From Roseiarcus sp963709655 (GTDB lineage: Bacteria; Pseudomonadota; Alphaproteobacteria; Rhizobiales; Beijerinckiaceae), in contig CAVPXF010000004.1 in the NCBI GenBank assembly GCA_963709655.1, positions 372,001 through 436,000 of the forward strand: 64,000 nt of DNA, read 5' to 3'. Position numbers and translations under genes: made by a program. Every line of letters begins with the position of its first letter. Positions within the stretch are counted from its first letter, which is position 1. The notes below the pieces were generated by a model. That model was not told where the DNA came from. It did no database searches and saw only the letters and a list, made by a program, of their open reading frames with translations. Positions 40,513-49,451 of the stretch are shown here, piece by piece.

Positions 40513-41160
40513 ATGGCTATGACAATACATACATTGAACCGTTACCATGACTCTGTGGACGAGATTGCCAATCTAAATTGGGAAAGTTTGAACCCTAAAG
40601 AGTTAATGTCCGTATCAGGAGCCTATTACTATTTCTCTGTTCAGTTCCGTGAAGCGCTCGAGATCGCCTGTGAACTTTATCCGTCGGATCACAATCTCGT
40701 TGAACTTCGCAGTGGAGAGTGTGATACCGATAATCTTTCTCCCTGTCCCAATATAGCGTCCGATGGGGAAAAGATGAATCATGATGAATTCATGAGGCGC
40801 GTTGTGGCCATGGCGCCCTTGGATCCCGGTGAGCGCAGTCGACTTGAGCAACTCGGTCGGTCATATTTGGCTAAAACCCACGAAATTGATGCACTCACGC
40901 GGGCGATGTGCCTGTCGAGCTATGAAGATGGGGGACTCGAGAAAGTTTTCGCCGCAATTCTGCGGGCCCCTTATTGGGACGAGCCTTCGCTCCGCGCCTT
41001 TCGTCATTTCCTGGTCGAGCACATTCGCCTGGACGGTAACGAACACGGCTCCTTGTGCAGGCATCTCGTGGCTGACGACCGGGTTCTTCCCTTATGGATT
41101 GCCTTCCGGAACATTCTCGTCGAAGCCGCGCCGCGTCTCGCCGACGGGGACCGTTCGTGA
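40513..41160 (+). CDS. Heme-oxygenase-like fold putative metalloenzyme (HDO-like)
   Basis: A 215-residue, all-helical, relatively AT-rich gene starting at ATG 40513 after AAGGGGAAA. Conserved-looking segments: YYYFSVQFREALEIACELYP, NLVELRSGECDTDNLSPC, MNHDEFMRRVVAM and the C-terminal helix FRHFLVEHIRLDGNEHGSLC. The EHIRLDxxEHG pattern is like the metal-binding helix of heme-oxygenase-like proteins (TenA, DUF3050 and diiron HDO oxidases such as those acting on amino acids in natural-product pathways). A small oxidase acting on an amino acid or acyl substrate would suit the neighbouring NRPS and homoserine genes. Superfamily placement is by motif only; metal content and reaction are unknown. 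Confidence 0.6.
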   Translation: MAMTIHTLNRYHDSVDEIANLNWESLNPKELMSVSGAYYYFSVQFREALEIACELYPSDHNLVELRSGECDTDNLSPCPNIASDGEKMNHDEFMRRVVAMAPLDPGERSRLEQLGRSYLAKTHEIDALTRAMCLSSYEDGGLEKVFAAILRAPYWDEPSLRAFRHFLVEHIRLDGNEHGSLCRHLVADDRVLPLWIAFRNILVEAAPRLADGDRS

Positions 41161-41342
41161 TGTTGCCGGCGAGCAACGACTTTCTGAACGTCGATTGGGA
41201 CGCGCAAGCGTCTCGTCAACGTTCCATCGCGTAAGCGCTCGCTTCGGACCTTGTGGCGACAAACGCAAGGGTTCCGACCTAAGACCAAAAGGGACCACAT
41301 TGCGGGCGCGCGGGCGGAACAAACCGATAAGGGAACCGTCTC

Positions 41343-42344
41343 ATGGACATGAAGGTTCTGCGACAAGCCGGAAAAACAAGGATCGATTGTTTTCCGCGCG
41401 CCGAAGGGCACAGGATCACCATTGGTTTGCTTAATAATATGCCTGACGAGGCCCTGAGAGTTACAGAGAAACAGTTCAAGAGCTTGGTCTATACGGTGGC
41501 AGACGGTATAGACATCGATGTGCGCATGTTTGCTCTGCGGCAAATGCCACGTTCGTCGACCGCTTGTGAGTATCTGGACGCGAGCTGTGAAGGAATGTCT
41601 GTATTGGACTCCGACCTGGATGGTCTCATTGTGACCGGGGCGGCCCCAAGCGCGGCTCGCCTTGAAGACGAGCCGTACTGGCGGGAACTGTCCGAAATCA
41701 TCGAATGGGCCAAGACCGGCACGGCCTCAACGATTTTCTCGTGTTTGGCTGCGCACGCCGGTGTTTGGTATCTTGATCGGGTCGAACGGCGCGCTTTACC
41801 GGAGAAGCTCGTCGGCCTATTTTCTTTTGCCGTTGAGCGTGATCATCGCTTGGTGGGTCGACGGGGGAGCCTTCTCGTGACGCCTCACTCTCGCTACAAC
41901 GGGCTGTTGCAGAGCGACCTGGAACGCGCTGGTTATGACGTTCTAGCGAGTTCGCCGGGCGCGGGCATTGATATCTTCACAAAATCATTCGGCAGCGAGT
42001 TTGTATTCCTCCAGGGGCACCCGGAATATCAAGCCAATTCCTTGGCGCGAGAGTACCGCCGCGACGTCGGTCGATATCGGCTTGGCGAAGCGGATAGAGT
42101 TCCAGTGATGCCCAAGAACTACTTCAGCGCGGAAGCCGAAGCGGATCTGCTCGCGCTCGGGCGTTTGACCCACGACGAAGCATGCGGCGGCCCGGAGAAA
42201 CTGTCGACAATCGAGGCCCTGGCCCCATCCCGCGCGGCGTGGCGCGAGCAAGCAACGTCATTTTATCGGAACTGGATCGAGGCGATCGTCGCCAGGACCC
42301 AACAAACGCTCGGGGGCGCCTCGAAGTTTGAATTGCTGGCTTGA
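41343..42344 (+). CDS. MetA-family homoserine O-acyltransferase
   Basis: A 333-residue glutamine-amidotransferase-fold enzyme that acylates the homoserine hydroxyl (acetyl or succinyl). Motifs: ITIGLLNNMPDEALRVTEKQ, GLIVTGAAPSAARLEDEPYW, the nucleophile cysteine in FSCLAAHAGVW, TPHSRYNG, and the catalytic His-Glu pair in FLQGHPEYQAN. Start ATG 41343 follows AAGGGAA. Two bases of difference from standard MetA (SCLAAHA for SCWAAQA) suggest divergence. Paired with the PLP enzyme at 38.7 kb it gives an O-acylhomoserine plus gamma-replacement route. Whether it serves methionine or a special metabolite is open. Confidence 0.87.
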   Translation: MDMKVLRQAGKTRIDCFPRAEGHRITIGLLNNMPDEALRVTEKQFKSLVYTVADGIDIDVRMFALRQMPRSSTACEYLDASCEGMSVLDSDLDGLIVTGAAPSAARLEDEPYWRELSEIIEWAKTGTASTIFSCLAAHAGVWYLDRVERRALPEKLVGLFSFAVERDHRLVGRRGSLLVTPHSRYNGLLQSDLERAGYDVLASSPGAGIDIFTKSFGSEFVFLQGHPEYQANSLAREYRRDVGRYRLGEADRVPVMPKNYFSAEAEADLLALGRLTHDEACGGPEKLSTIEALAPSRAAWREQATSFYRNWIEAIVARTQQTLGGASKFELLA

Positions 42345-42414
42345 TCGAACGCCGCCAAGGGGACCGCACCGCGATTCGGAAGCAGTCGGCGGACATAGGG
42401 CATTGGTGAGGCGA

Positions 42415-43854
42415 ATGAAGGTGCTGCACAAGAACTACGTTGCGGGCGAGTGGGTGGAGGGCGTGAGCGTCTCGCGCAACATCAGTCCGTCGGACACGAA
42501 CGACGTTATTGGTGAATATGCGCGGGCCGATGTTGTCCAGGCAGGCGCCGCGGTCGAAGCGGCCCACGCCGCCTCTGCTGCATGGGCGCGCACGACGCCA
42601 CAGGAGCGGCACGACATCCTCGGGAGAGCCTCGACGGAGATCCTCGCTCGGCGTGAGGAATTGGCGCGCCTTCTGGCGCGCGAAGAGGGTAAAACCCTAC
42701 TCGAAGCGACATACGAGGTCGGCCGAGCCGGACAGATCTTCGATTTCTTCGCCGGCGAAGCCTTACGCATCCCAGGGGAGAAGTTTGCGTCGGTCCGCTC
42801 TAATGTTGAGATTGAGGCGACGCGCGAACCTGTTGGCGTCATCGGGGTCATTGCTCCGTGGAACTTTCCCATCGCGATTCCCGCGTGGAAAATCGCGCCG
42901 GCCCTGGCTTACGGCAACGCGGTTGTATTCAAACCTGCTGATCTCGTACCCGGCTCGGCGCACGCCCTTGCCGAGATCCTCGTTCGCGCTGGCGTCCCGA
43001 AGGGCGTGTTCAACCTCGTCATGGGGCGCGGGTCGACAGTCGGCCAGGCGATCCTTGACCATCCGCAAGTCGACGCCGTCACATTCACCGGTTCGGTTGC
43101 GACCGGCCGGCGCGTCGCGGCGGCGTGTGCGGGCGCGATGCGGAAGTTCCAACTCGAAATGGGCGGCAAAAATCCGCTCGTCGTGCTGGCGGACTCTGAT
43201 CTTGCCAATGCGGTCGAATGCGCCGTCAACGGCGCCTATTTCGCCACCGGGCAACGCTGCACGGCTTCGTCGCGGATCATTGTCGAGAAGTCGATCTACA
43301 AGCGATTTGCGGAAGCGCTGATCGAGCGCATGCGTGCGCTCGTGGTCGACAACGCCTTGACGCCGGGGACGCACGTTGGACCCGTGGTTGATGCAACGCA
43401 GCTCGAGCAGGATCTCTCGTACATCGCGATCGGCCAAGCAGAAGGCGCAAGATTGGCGCTCGGCGGAGAACGCCTCCAGCGCGCGACGCCCGGTTTCTAT
43501 CTGTCGCCGGCTCTGTTTGTCGACGCCGACAATGCGATGCGCATCTCGAGGGAGGAGATTTTCGGCCCCGTCTCGGCCATGATCGCCGCGCGCGACTACG
43601 ACCACGCCCTGGAGATCGCCAACGACACCGCCTTCGGCCTGTGCGCGGGCATATGCACGACGAGCCTCAAGCACGCCACGCATTTCAAACGCAACGCCGA
43701 GGCGGGCATGGTCATGGTCAACCTGCCTACAGCGGGTATCGACTACCACGCGCCATTTGGCGGGCGCAAAGGCTCCAGCCTCGGGTCCCGCGAGCAAGGC
43801 CGATACGCCGCGGAGTTCTATACGACTGTGAAAACGGCTTATACATTGCCCTAA
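42415..43854 (+). CDS. NAD(P)-dependent aldehyde dehydrogenase
   Basis: A 479-residue ALDH-superfamily enzyme, closest in style to 2-oxoglutarate-semialdehyde/succinate-semialdehyde dehydrogenases. Start ATG 42415 (KVLHKNYVAGEWVEG). Catalytic features: the Asn in APWNFPIAIPAWK, the general base Glu in LEMGGKNPLVVL, and the nucleophile Cys in TGQRCTASSR. It starts 70 bp after the MetA-type gene on the same strand and is probably cotranscribed with it and the HDO-like gene. It would oxidise an aldehyde intermediate; substrate unknown. Confidence 0.92.
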   Translation: MKVLHKNYVAGEWVEGVSVSRNISPSDTNDVIGEYARADVVQAGAAVEAAHAASAAWARTTPQERHDILGRASTEILARREELARLLAREEGKTLLEATYEVGRAGQIFDFFAGEALRIPGEKFASVRSNVEIEATREPVGVIGVIAPWNFPIAIPAWKIAPALAYGNAVVFKPADLVPGSAHALAEILVRAGVPKGVFNLVMGRGSTVGQAILDHPQVDAVTFTGSVATGRRVAAACAGAMRKFQLEMGGKNPLVVLADSDLANAVECAVNGAYFATGQRCTASSRIIVEKSIYKRFAEALIERMRALVVDNALTPGTHVGPVVDATQLEQDLSYIAIGQAEGARLALGGERLQRATPGFYLSPALFVDADNAMRISREEIFGPVSAMIAARDYDHALEIANDTAFGLCAGICTTSLKHATHFKRNAEAGMVMVNLPTAGIDYHAPFGGRKGSSLGSREQGRYAAEFYTTVKTAYTLP

Positions 43855-44155
43855 AGGCAAGAATTTGTGAGCATGTTACTTGGTTGATGGGGCCGCAACT
43901 GAAGGATCCGCCGCGACGGCAAGACTGACGGTAAATTCCATTTAGATAGCGGACCGTCCAGATCCGGGTATTCGTCTTGACGGCATTTGTCGTTCGCGCC
44001 CGGCTTCGTTTAATGATATGGCGAGATGGGCATGGGGTACAAAATCCTGACCATGAGACACGTTCTGGACGAAATTCGTGCTGTCGTCGCGGAACCCGAT
44101 TCGCCGTGCTTCGCGATGTTGTCGTGTGAATTTGTCGCCTCTCACGAGGACGCCG
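43855..44155. other. Short intergenic region
   Basis: About 300 bp with no recognisable gene, between the dehydrogenase and the stand-alone ligase. CGAGGACG before the TTG at 44156 is the likely ribosome site of the ligase. Confidence 0.4.
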
Positions 44156-45512
44156 TTGTCTGAGGCGCCAACCCTCGCCAGTCTCATTCGTCGAAGCGGC
44201 GCCGGCGATCGGGTCATCGCGACGCGAGACCATAGCTTGAGGCTCGACGATTTCGCATGGGCGTCAAGCCTCGGCGCCCGCCTTTCCGCGCTCGAGGGCC
44301 GCTCGGTGGCGCTCTCGGTCGACGACATGGCCAAGCCGCCGCGGCCCTGATCGAGCTTGACGGCTGGGCCCGCCGGATCCTTCTCTGCCCGCCGGGATGG
44401 GGCGCTTCGCAACTGGCGGCCGCCATGCGCGACGCGGAGGCGGATTTCGATCGTGCACGGCGCGGACGGCGACCCGCCGATCCCCGTCGAAGTCGCTGCG
44501 CCCTGCCGATTGCCGTTGCAGAAGCTGGAATGGACCCGGGAGGCGCGGCGCGAAACCGAATGGATTCTGCCGACGTCGGGCACGAGCGGACCGCCCAAGC
44601 TCGTGGCGCATACTCTGCGCACGCTGACGGCCGCGATCGCGGAAGCGCCGTTGCAGCAATGGGCGACCTTCTATGACATCCGCCGCTACGGGGGGTTGCA
44701 AGTATTGCTCCGCGCTCTCAGCGGCCGGGGTTCGCTTCAACTCGGTTCCGCAGGGGAAAGTCTGGATTCCCTCCTCGTCCGCTTCGGCGAGGCGAAGGTC
44801 ACCCATATCCTTGGCACGCCGTCGCACTGGCGTAAGGTCTTGATGAGCGCCGAGGCCGGCCGCATCGCGCCCGATTACGTCAGGCTGTCCGGCGAGATCG
44901 CGGACAACGCCGTCCTGGGCGCCCTTCGCGAAGCCTACCCTCGTGCGCGCATCGAGCACGCCTACGCCTCGACCGAGGCCGGCGTCGTCTTCACGGTCGA
45001 TGACGGCAATGCGGGCTTTCCGGCATCCTGGCTGAACGGAAATGGCCCGGTCCGGATCAAGGTCGTCGGCGGGACCCTGCGCGTGCGCTCGGACCGGCGC
45101 GCCCTGCGCTTCCTCGGGGATGTCGAATCCGCGCTCGCGGACGAGGACGGCTTCGTCGACACGGGCGACATGGTCGAGCAGCGCGGGGACCGGCTGTATT
45201 TTGTCGGCAGGCGCGGCGGAATCATCAATGTCGGCGGCTCCAAGGTTCATCCGGAAGAGGTGGAGGCGGCGCTCAATGCGCATGAGGCGGTGCGCGCAAG
45301 CCGGGTCTACGCGCGAAAGAACCCGATCATTGGCGCTCTCGTCGTCGCCGACGTCGTTCTTCAGCGACGACCGGATGGCGCGCCCCGGACTGGAGGCCGA
45401 TATTCTTGCCGCCTGCCGAGCGAGCCTGGCCGCGCACATGGTTCCGGCGACGTTGCGATTTGTCGACGACTTGCCGATGACGGACGGCGGAAAGCTTGCG
45501 CGGCATGGATAA
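44156..45512 (+). CDS. Stand-alone AMP-forming acyl ligase (three frameshifts)
   Basis: A compact class I adenylate-forming enzyme of about 450 residues. It starts at TTG 44156 after a GAGGAC ribosome site. Segments across frames: APTLASLIRRSGAGDRVIAT, then ALIELDGWARRILLCPPGWG (from about 44335), then the P-loop ILPTSGTSGPPKLVAHT and YASTEAGVVFTVDDG, VDTGDMVEQRGDRLYFVGRR and GGIINVGGSKVHPEEVE (from about 44460), then AHMVPATLRFVDDLPMTDGG (from about 45365). The SDR start lies inside its last codons (ATGGATAA overlap). It probably loads an acid onto the stand-alone ACP at 49.1 kb; partner choice is inferred. Confidence 0.75.
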
Positions 45513-46242
45513 TGTTCTCGTCACCGGCGCCAGCAGAGGCCTCGGCCTCGCGATCGCCGAGCGCCTCGCCAGCGACGGTTACAACGTCATCGCGGTCGCG
45601 CGTCGCGACACGGAATCCCTAGCGAAAGCAAGGACGTCTCTCGAGGATCGCGGCGGCTCGGGCGCGCTCGCCTTCTGTCCGTTCGATCTCGACAAGGTCG
45701 ATGCGATCCCCGCCTTCGTCCGCGAGCTGCGGCGCCAATACGGGGCGATCTACGGGCTCGTCAACAATGCCGGCCTCGGCACGCCGGGACTGCTCGCCAC
45801 CATGCCCGACCGCGATATCGAGAGCCTTATCCGCCTCAATACGCTCTCGCCGATCGTGATGAGCAAATATGTCGTGCGCGGCATGATGGCGGAGGGGCGC
45901 GGGCGCGTGATCAACATCTCCTCGATCGTCGCTTCGACCGGGTACAACGCGCTTTCGGCCTACGCCGCCACCAAGGCTTCGCTCGTCGGGTTCACCAAGT
46001 CGCTCGCGCGCGAGGTCGGGCGGGTCGGCGTGACCGTGAACGCCATCGCGCCCGGTTTTATCGAGACGGAGATGACGCACGAGCTCGACGGGAGCAGCCG
46101 TGCACGCGTCGCTGCGCGCAGCGCCCTGCGGCGTATGGCGGAGCCCAGCGACGTCGCCGCGATGGCGTCTTTCCTGATGGGCGAGGGCGGACGCAATATC
46201 TCAGGCGCCGTTATGACAGTGGACGCGGGAAGCACGGCATAG
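45505..46242 (+). CDS. Short-chain dehydrogenase/reductase, FabG-like
   Basis: A 245-residue classical SDR. NAD(P) motif VTGASRGLGLAIAERL, VNNAGLGTPG, the catalytic serine in INISSIVASTG and YxxxK in SAYAATKASLVGF, with the C-terminal AVMTVDAGSTA typical of 3-oxoacyl-ACP reductases. It overlaps the ligase gene by eight bases, so the two are coupled. Likely reduces a 3-oxoacyl chain on the ACP or an aldehyde/ketone in the same pathway. Confidence 0.9.
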   Translation: MDNVLVTGASRGLGLAIAERLASDGYNVIAVARRDTESLAKARTSLEDRGGSGALAFCPFDLDKVDAIPAFVRELRRQYGAIYGLVNNAGLGTPGLLATMPDRDIESLIRLNTLSPIVMSKYVVRGMMAEGRGRVINISSIVASTGYNALSAYAATKASLVGFTKSLAREVGRVGVTVNAIAPGFIETEMTHELDGSSRARVAARSALRRMAEPSDVAAMASFLMGEGGRNISGAVMTVDAGSTA

Positions 46243-46303
46243 GGCAGGGCGCTCCGCTCGAGGACCCCGCGCGAATGGCTTGAATCAAGACGCAGGGTTC
46301 AAA

Positions 46304-48100
46304 TCAGAAACGGATGGCGCCGCTTTCGATCGTCGCATAGCGATTTCCGTCGAGCGCCACATAGGCCTGTCGCTCGGTGTCGTAAACGTAGAGCGGGTCG
46401 GCGATTTGCCCCGGGTCGAAGCCTTGCTCGACGTAAACGGCCCTCTTCGGCTTAAAGGTTTCCGTGGTTTCGAGCTCGCGCGCAAGACGCAGGAAGAGCG
46501 GTCGGGCGTAGCTGGGTAAAATCTCCAAACTGCGCGCAAGCGCATCGAGATCGAGATGACCTTCGGTCGCCAGGAGCGCCATCCCGGCCCGACCCTCCGC
46601 TCCGGGAACTTTGACTCCATAGACGATCGCGTCTTTGACCCCCGGACATGCGCGCAGCGCCATCGCGACTTCGAGCGTGGCCACGTTCTCGCTCTTCCAG
46701 CGGAAAGTGTCGCCGATGCGATCGACGAAAGCATAGAATCCATCGGCGTCGCGACGCATCAAGTCGCCAGTGCGCATCCATGCGTCGCCCGTCTTGAAGA
46801 CGTCCCGCAGGATTTTGCGCTCAGTTTCTCCAGTTTCGCTGTACCCCTCGAAGCGTGAGCCGGGTTCATCTCCAATGCGCCCCAGGGCTTCGCCGACTTC
46901 TCCGTCCGCGCAGCGCCGGCAGAAGCCGTTGACGTCGCGGGCGGCTGTCTGAGACTCCCGGTCGAAACGCACGAGCGCAAGGGGATCGCGAGGCGCGAGA
47001 TACGGCGGCAGCTGTCCGATCGATCCGATCCTGCCCTCGACGTTGTACAGCCAGACGTTACCCTCCGTCGATGCGTAAAATTCGAGCACGCGGATGGCGC
47101 CGAACCGATCGAGAAACGTTCGCCAGACCTCCGGGGACATTCCATTCCCGATCGCGATGCGAAGCTTGTGCGCCTTCTCCTCGGGCCGGCTCGGAGCCGC
47201 GACGAGATATCGGCAGAGTTCGCCGATATATTGAAACGCCGTGCAATCCCAGCGCGCGACGTCGTCCCAGAACCGATGGACGGAAAACCGCTCGGCGATA
47301 GCGACCGAACCGCCAAAGACCAATGGGGCGCCGATCGCAACCACGCCGCCCACGCTGTGATGCATGGGGAGGCAATTGTAGAGCCGGTCTGCCGGAGTCA
47401 ATTCCGCGAGTCCGGCGAACCAATGGGTCCACATGACGAGCCTGCGGTGCGACACCTCGGCCGCCTTGGGAAGACCCGTCGTGCCGGAGGTAAAAATTCT
47501 CAGCGCCCGATCGGCGAGCGTCACCTGACGCCGTTCGTCGGGCGGGAGCGGCGCGCCGCTCCACTTTGAAACAGCCGGATCAATTGGGCGCCCGTCGGAC
47601 GTCTCTTGGCCGGAAGTCCACAATTCCACAGCCTCGTCGAGGCCAGCGATCGCTTCGACGCACGTGTCCGCATGTTGGGCGTCGGTGATAAGGCGCCGCG
47701 CTTGTGCAACCTTGAGCGCGTAGGCGAGCGCGGGCGCGCGCAAATCAGGGCTGAGAAGCGCAACGATCGCACCGACTTGGGTGAGCCCAAGCCAAATCGC
47801 GAAGGTTTCGGGCCGGTTTCCCGTCATGAGGCCAATCGTCTCGCCGGCGGCGACGCCGACGGCCAGCGCCCATCGGGAATACTGGTTCATGCGCGCATCG
47901 AGCGCACGGAAACTGAAGCGCTCGCCGTCGCTGACGAGCGCGGTCGCCTCGTCGTACTTTGCGGCCCATTCCGAGACCGCGCGCGGAAGAATGCGTTCAG
48001 GATCGCGGGTGGCGAAGGCGACGGTCTCAAGGGCGAGCCGCCATGCCCGCTTACTAGCTGCCTTGTGCTCAGGAACGGGCGCCGCTGGCAATGCATCCAT
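46304..48100 (-). CDS. FATP/very-long-chain acyl-CoA synthetase
   Basis: A 598-residue intact ligase of the fatty-acid-transport-protein type. Motifs: RIFTSGTTGLPKAAEVSHRR (P-loop), FYASTEGNVWLYNVEGR, MRTGDLMRRDADGFYAFVDR and the FATP signature DRIGDTFRWKSENVATLEVA. It activates long or very long fatty acids to CoA thioesters, probably at the inner membrane. It is convergent with the SDR gene and lies between the ligase-SDR pair and the ACP gene, so it may supply an acyl group to the pathway. Start ATG 48100. Confidence 0.9.
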   Translation of the reverse strand: MDALPAAPVPEHKAASKRAWRLALETVAFATRDPERILPRAVSEWAAKYDEATALVSDGERFSFRALDARMNQYSRWALAVGVAAGETIGLMTGNRPETFAIWLGLTQVGAIVALLSPDLRAPALAYALKVAQARRLITDAQHADTCVEAIAGLDEAVELWTSGQETSDGRPIDPAVSKWSGAPLPPDERRQVTLADRALRIFTSGTTGLPKAAEVSHRRLVMWTHWFAGLAELTPADRLYNCLPMHHSVGGVVAIGAPLVFGGSVAIAERFSVHRFWDDVARWDCTAFQYIGELCRYLVAAPSRPEEKAHKLRIAIGNGMSPEVWRTFLDRFGAIRVLEFYASTEGNVWLYNVEGRIGSIGQLPPYLAPRDPLALVRFDRESQTAARDVNGFCRRCADGEVGEALGRIGDEPGSRFEGYSETGETERKILRDVFKTGDAWMRTGDLMRRDADGFYAFVDRIGDTFRWKSENVATLEVAMALRACPGVKDAIVYGVKVPGAEGRAGMALLATEGHLDLDALARSLEILPSYARPLFLRLARELETTETFKPKRAVYVEQGFDPGQIADPLYVYDTERQAYVALDGNRYATIESGAIRF

Positions 48101-48328
48101 GTGTCGGCTTTCTGGCTTCCGGAATCGTTGACGCCGCCTATCAAGTCACGATTGGGATATTTTGACTAGGGCTACTGCGCCGCGACGTCTGCGCGACCTC
48201 AACCTCGGTTGGGCATTGGTTGGGCGCCATGTTGACATCGCAAACGACTTGGCCTTTTATAAGTGTCAGTGCGGTGAATGGTGGCGCAGACGCCGCCACT
48301 TGCCGAGTAGGCTTGCTGCAAAGGATCG
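48101..48328. other. Promoter region of the FATP gene
   Basis: Upstream of the minus-strand FATP-type gene and before the intron remnant. No gene supported and no clear promoter boxes. Confidence 0.35.
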
Positions 48329-48975
48329 GGGTCAGTGCGCCAGGCGAAGGTGGCGTGTTCCAACCGGTGCAAGTCCGGCCCAGAAACGGGTAGCGCCCGC
48401 CTGGTAGCGAGTATTGTACGATCGTGGGCGACGGCGGGCGAGAAGCGTACGCAGCGATGGTGTGGGGTGGGCTATTGAGCCGCGAAAATTACAATCTCGC
48501 AGAGGTCGAGGCCATTGGCATAGCCGAAGGCGAAATGTGCGGCGCCGTTATAGCGACGCGCTGACGCTCTGCCGTGCTCGAAGACCGCATCACCCAGGAA
48601 GGGGAACGCCTCCTCATGCTCGACCACGGGCCACAAGGCCGTCCTGGTCCGCATCGGGAAGGCGAGGAGCCGAAGCCGATGATGCACTGGTGTGAGAGGT
48701 CAGGCCCTGTCTTAGGAGCGGGGAAGCCGGCGAACAAGACGGAGCGATCCGCTGCGGAGCCGGTGGAGCGAAGGACAGCGGCCGAGGGGAATGCGCGCCA
48801 GAACCGCGAGCGCCGGGCGCAGAACCAGCGTAGCGCGTCAGAGGCGCTGGCCGCGCAACGGCGCGCGTCAAGGAGCGTCTCGCCGTCACCGGCCCGAGTT
48901 GGGAGCCGATTACGGGCAAGCCGCACGTACGGATCTGCGCGGTGGACGCGCAGTCATGCGCGTCCCTACGGCGAT
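48329..48975 (+). mobile_element. Group II intron remnant lacking its reverse transcriptase
   Basis: The 5' part has GTGCGCCAGGCGAAGG and CAACCGGTGCAAGTCCGG, both characteristic of bacterial group II intron domain I. The 3' part has CCGCACGTACGGATCTGCG and a GGACGCGCAGTCATGCGCGTCC stem like introns just after the maturase gene. Only about 650 bp lie between, too short for the usual 1.2-1.4 kb RT/maturase frame, and I find no RT motif. Exact ends and splice sites are not determined; domain V is not clearly recognisable. Confidence 0.6.
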
Positions 48976-49086
48976 CAATTCACTTGTGCGAACCTGTTAC
49001 TTGTGTGAACCTGTTAGAGGACGATGCCGCGTTGTTCGGGCCTCGACTTCTCAAGACTATAACTTCCAAGTTGACTGAGGTGGGTC

Positions 49087-49338
49087 GTGATTATAGCGTT
49101 TAAGGAGACAATTTTCGACGAAATTCGACGCGTGGCCCTTGAGCAAAGCAAGAAGTTGCCACCGCTAACCGACGACCTCGCCCTCTCAGATTCGGGGTTG
49201 GATTCGCTTTGCTTCGCCATACTCGTGACGCGACTTGAGGACATTACCGGTCGCGATCCGTTTGCCTCAGCGAGTGTTGTGGTTTTTCCCCGGACGCTGG
49301 GCGAGTTTGTCGCAATGTATGAGACGTCTCTTGGCTGA
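49087..49338 (+). CDS. Stand-alone acyl carrier protein
   Basis: An 83-residue acidic helical carrier with the phosphopantetheine motif LSDSGLDSLCFAILVTRLED (Ser in DSL). Start GTG 49087 after GAGGTGG. It is not the housekeeping AcpP by sequence (no DSLDTVEL). With the AMP ligase and SDR at 44-46 kb it forms a ligase/reductase/carrier set that an intron and the FATP gene now separate. It could feed an acyl group to the NRPS or make its own small product. Confidence 0.85.
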   Translation: MIIAFKETIFDEIRRVALEQSKKLPPLTDDLALSDSGLDSLCFAILVTRLEDITGRDPFASASVVVFPRTLGEFVAMYETSLG

Positions 49339-49451
49339 AACTACATGGCCGTGAAGGCGGGAGCTGTTGCGATAGGGTGATCGCGACTCGAGCGCAAGGT
49401 TCCCGCTCGATGAGATCGAGTTTGCGTCAGTGGGCGCATCGCTTGTTCGCC

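Noticed and set aside
42763..43860. 365-codon minus-strand frame
   Set aside because: Antisense shadow of the aldehyde dehydrogenase.
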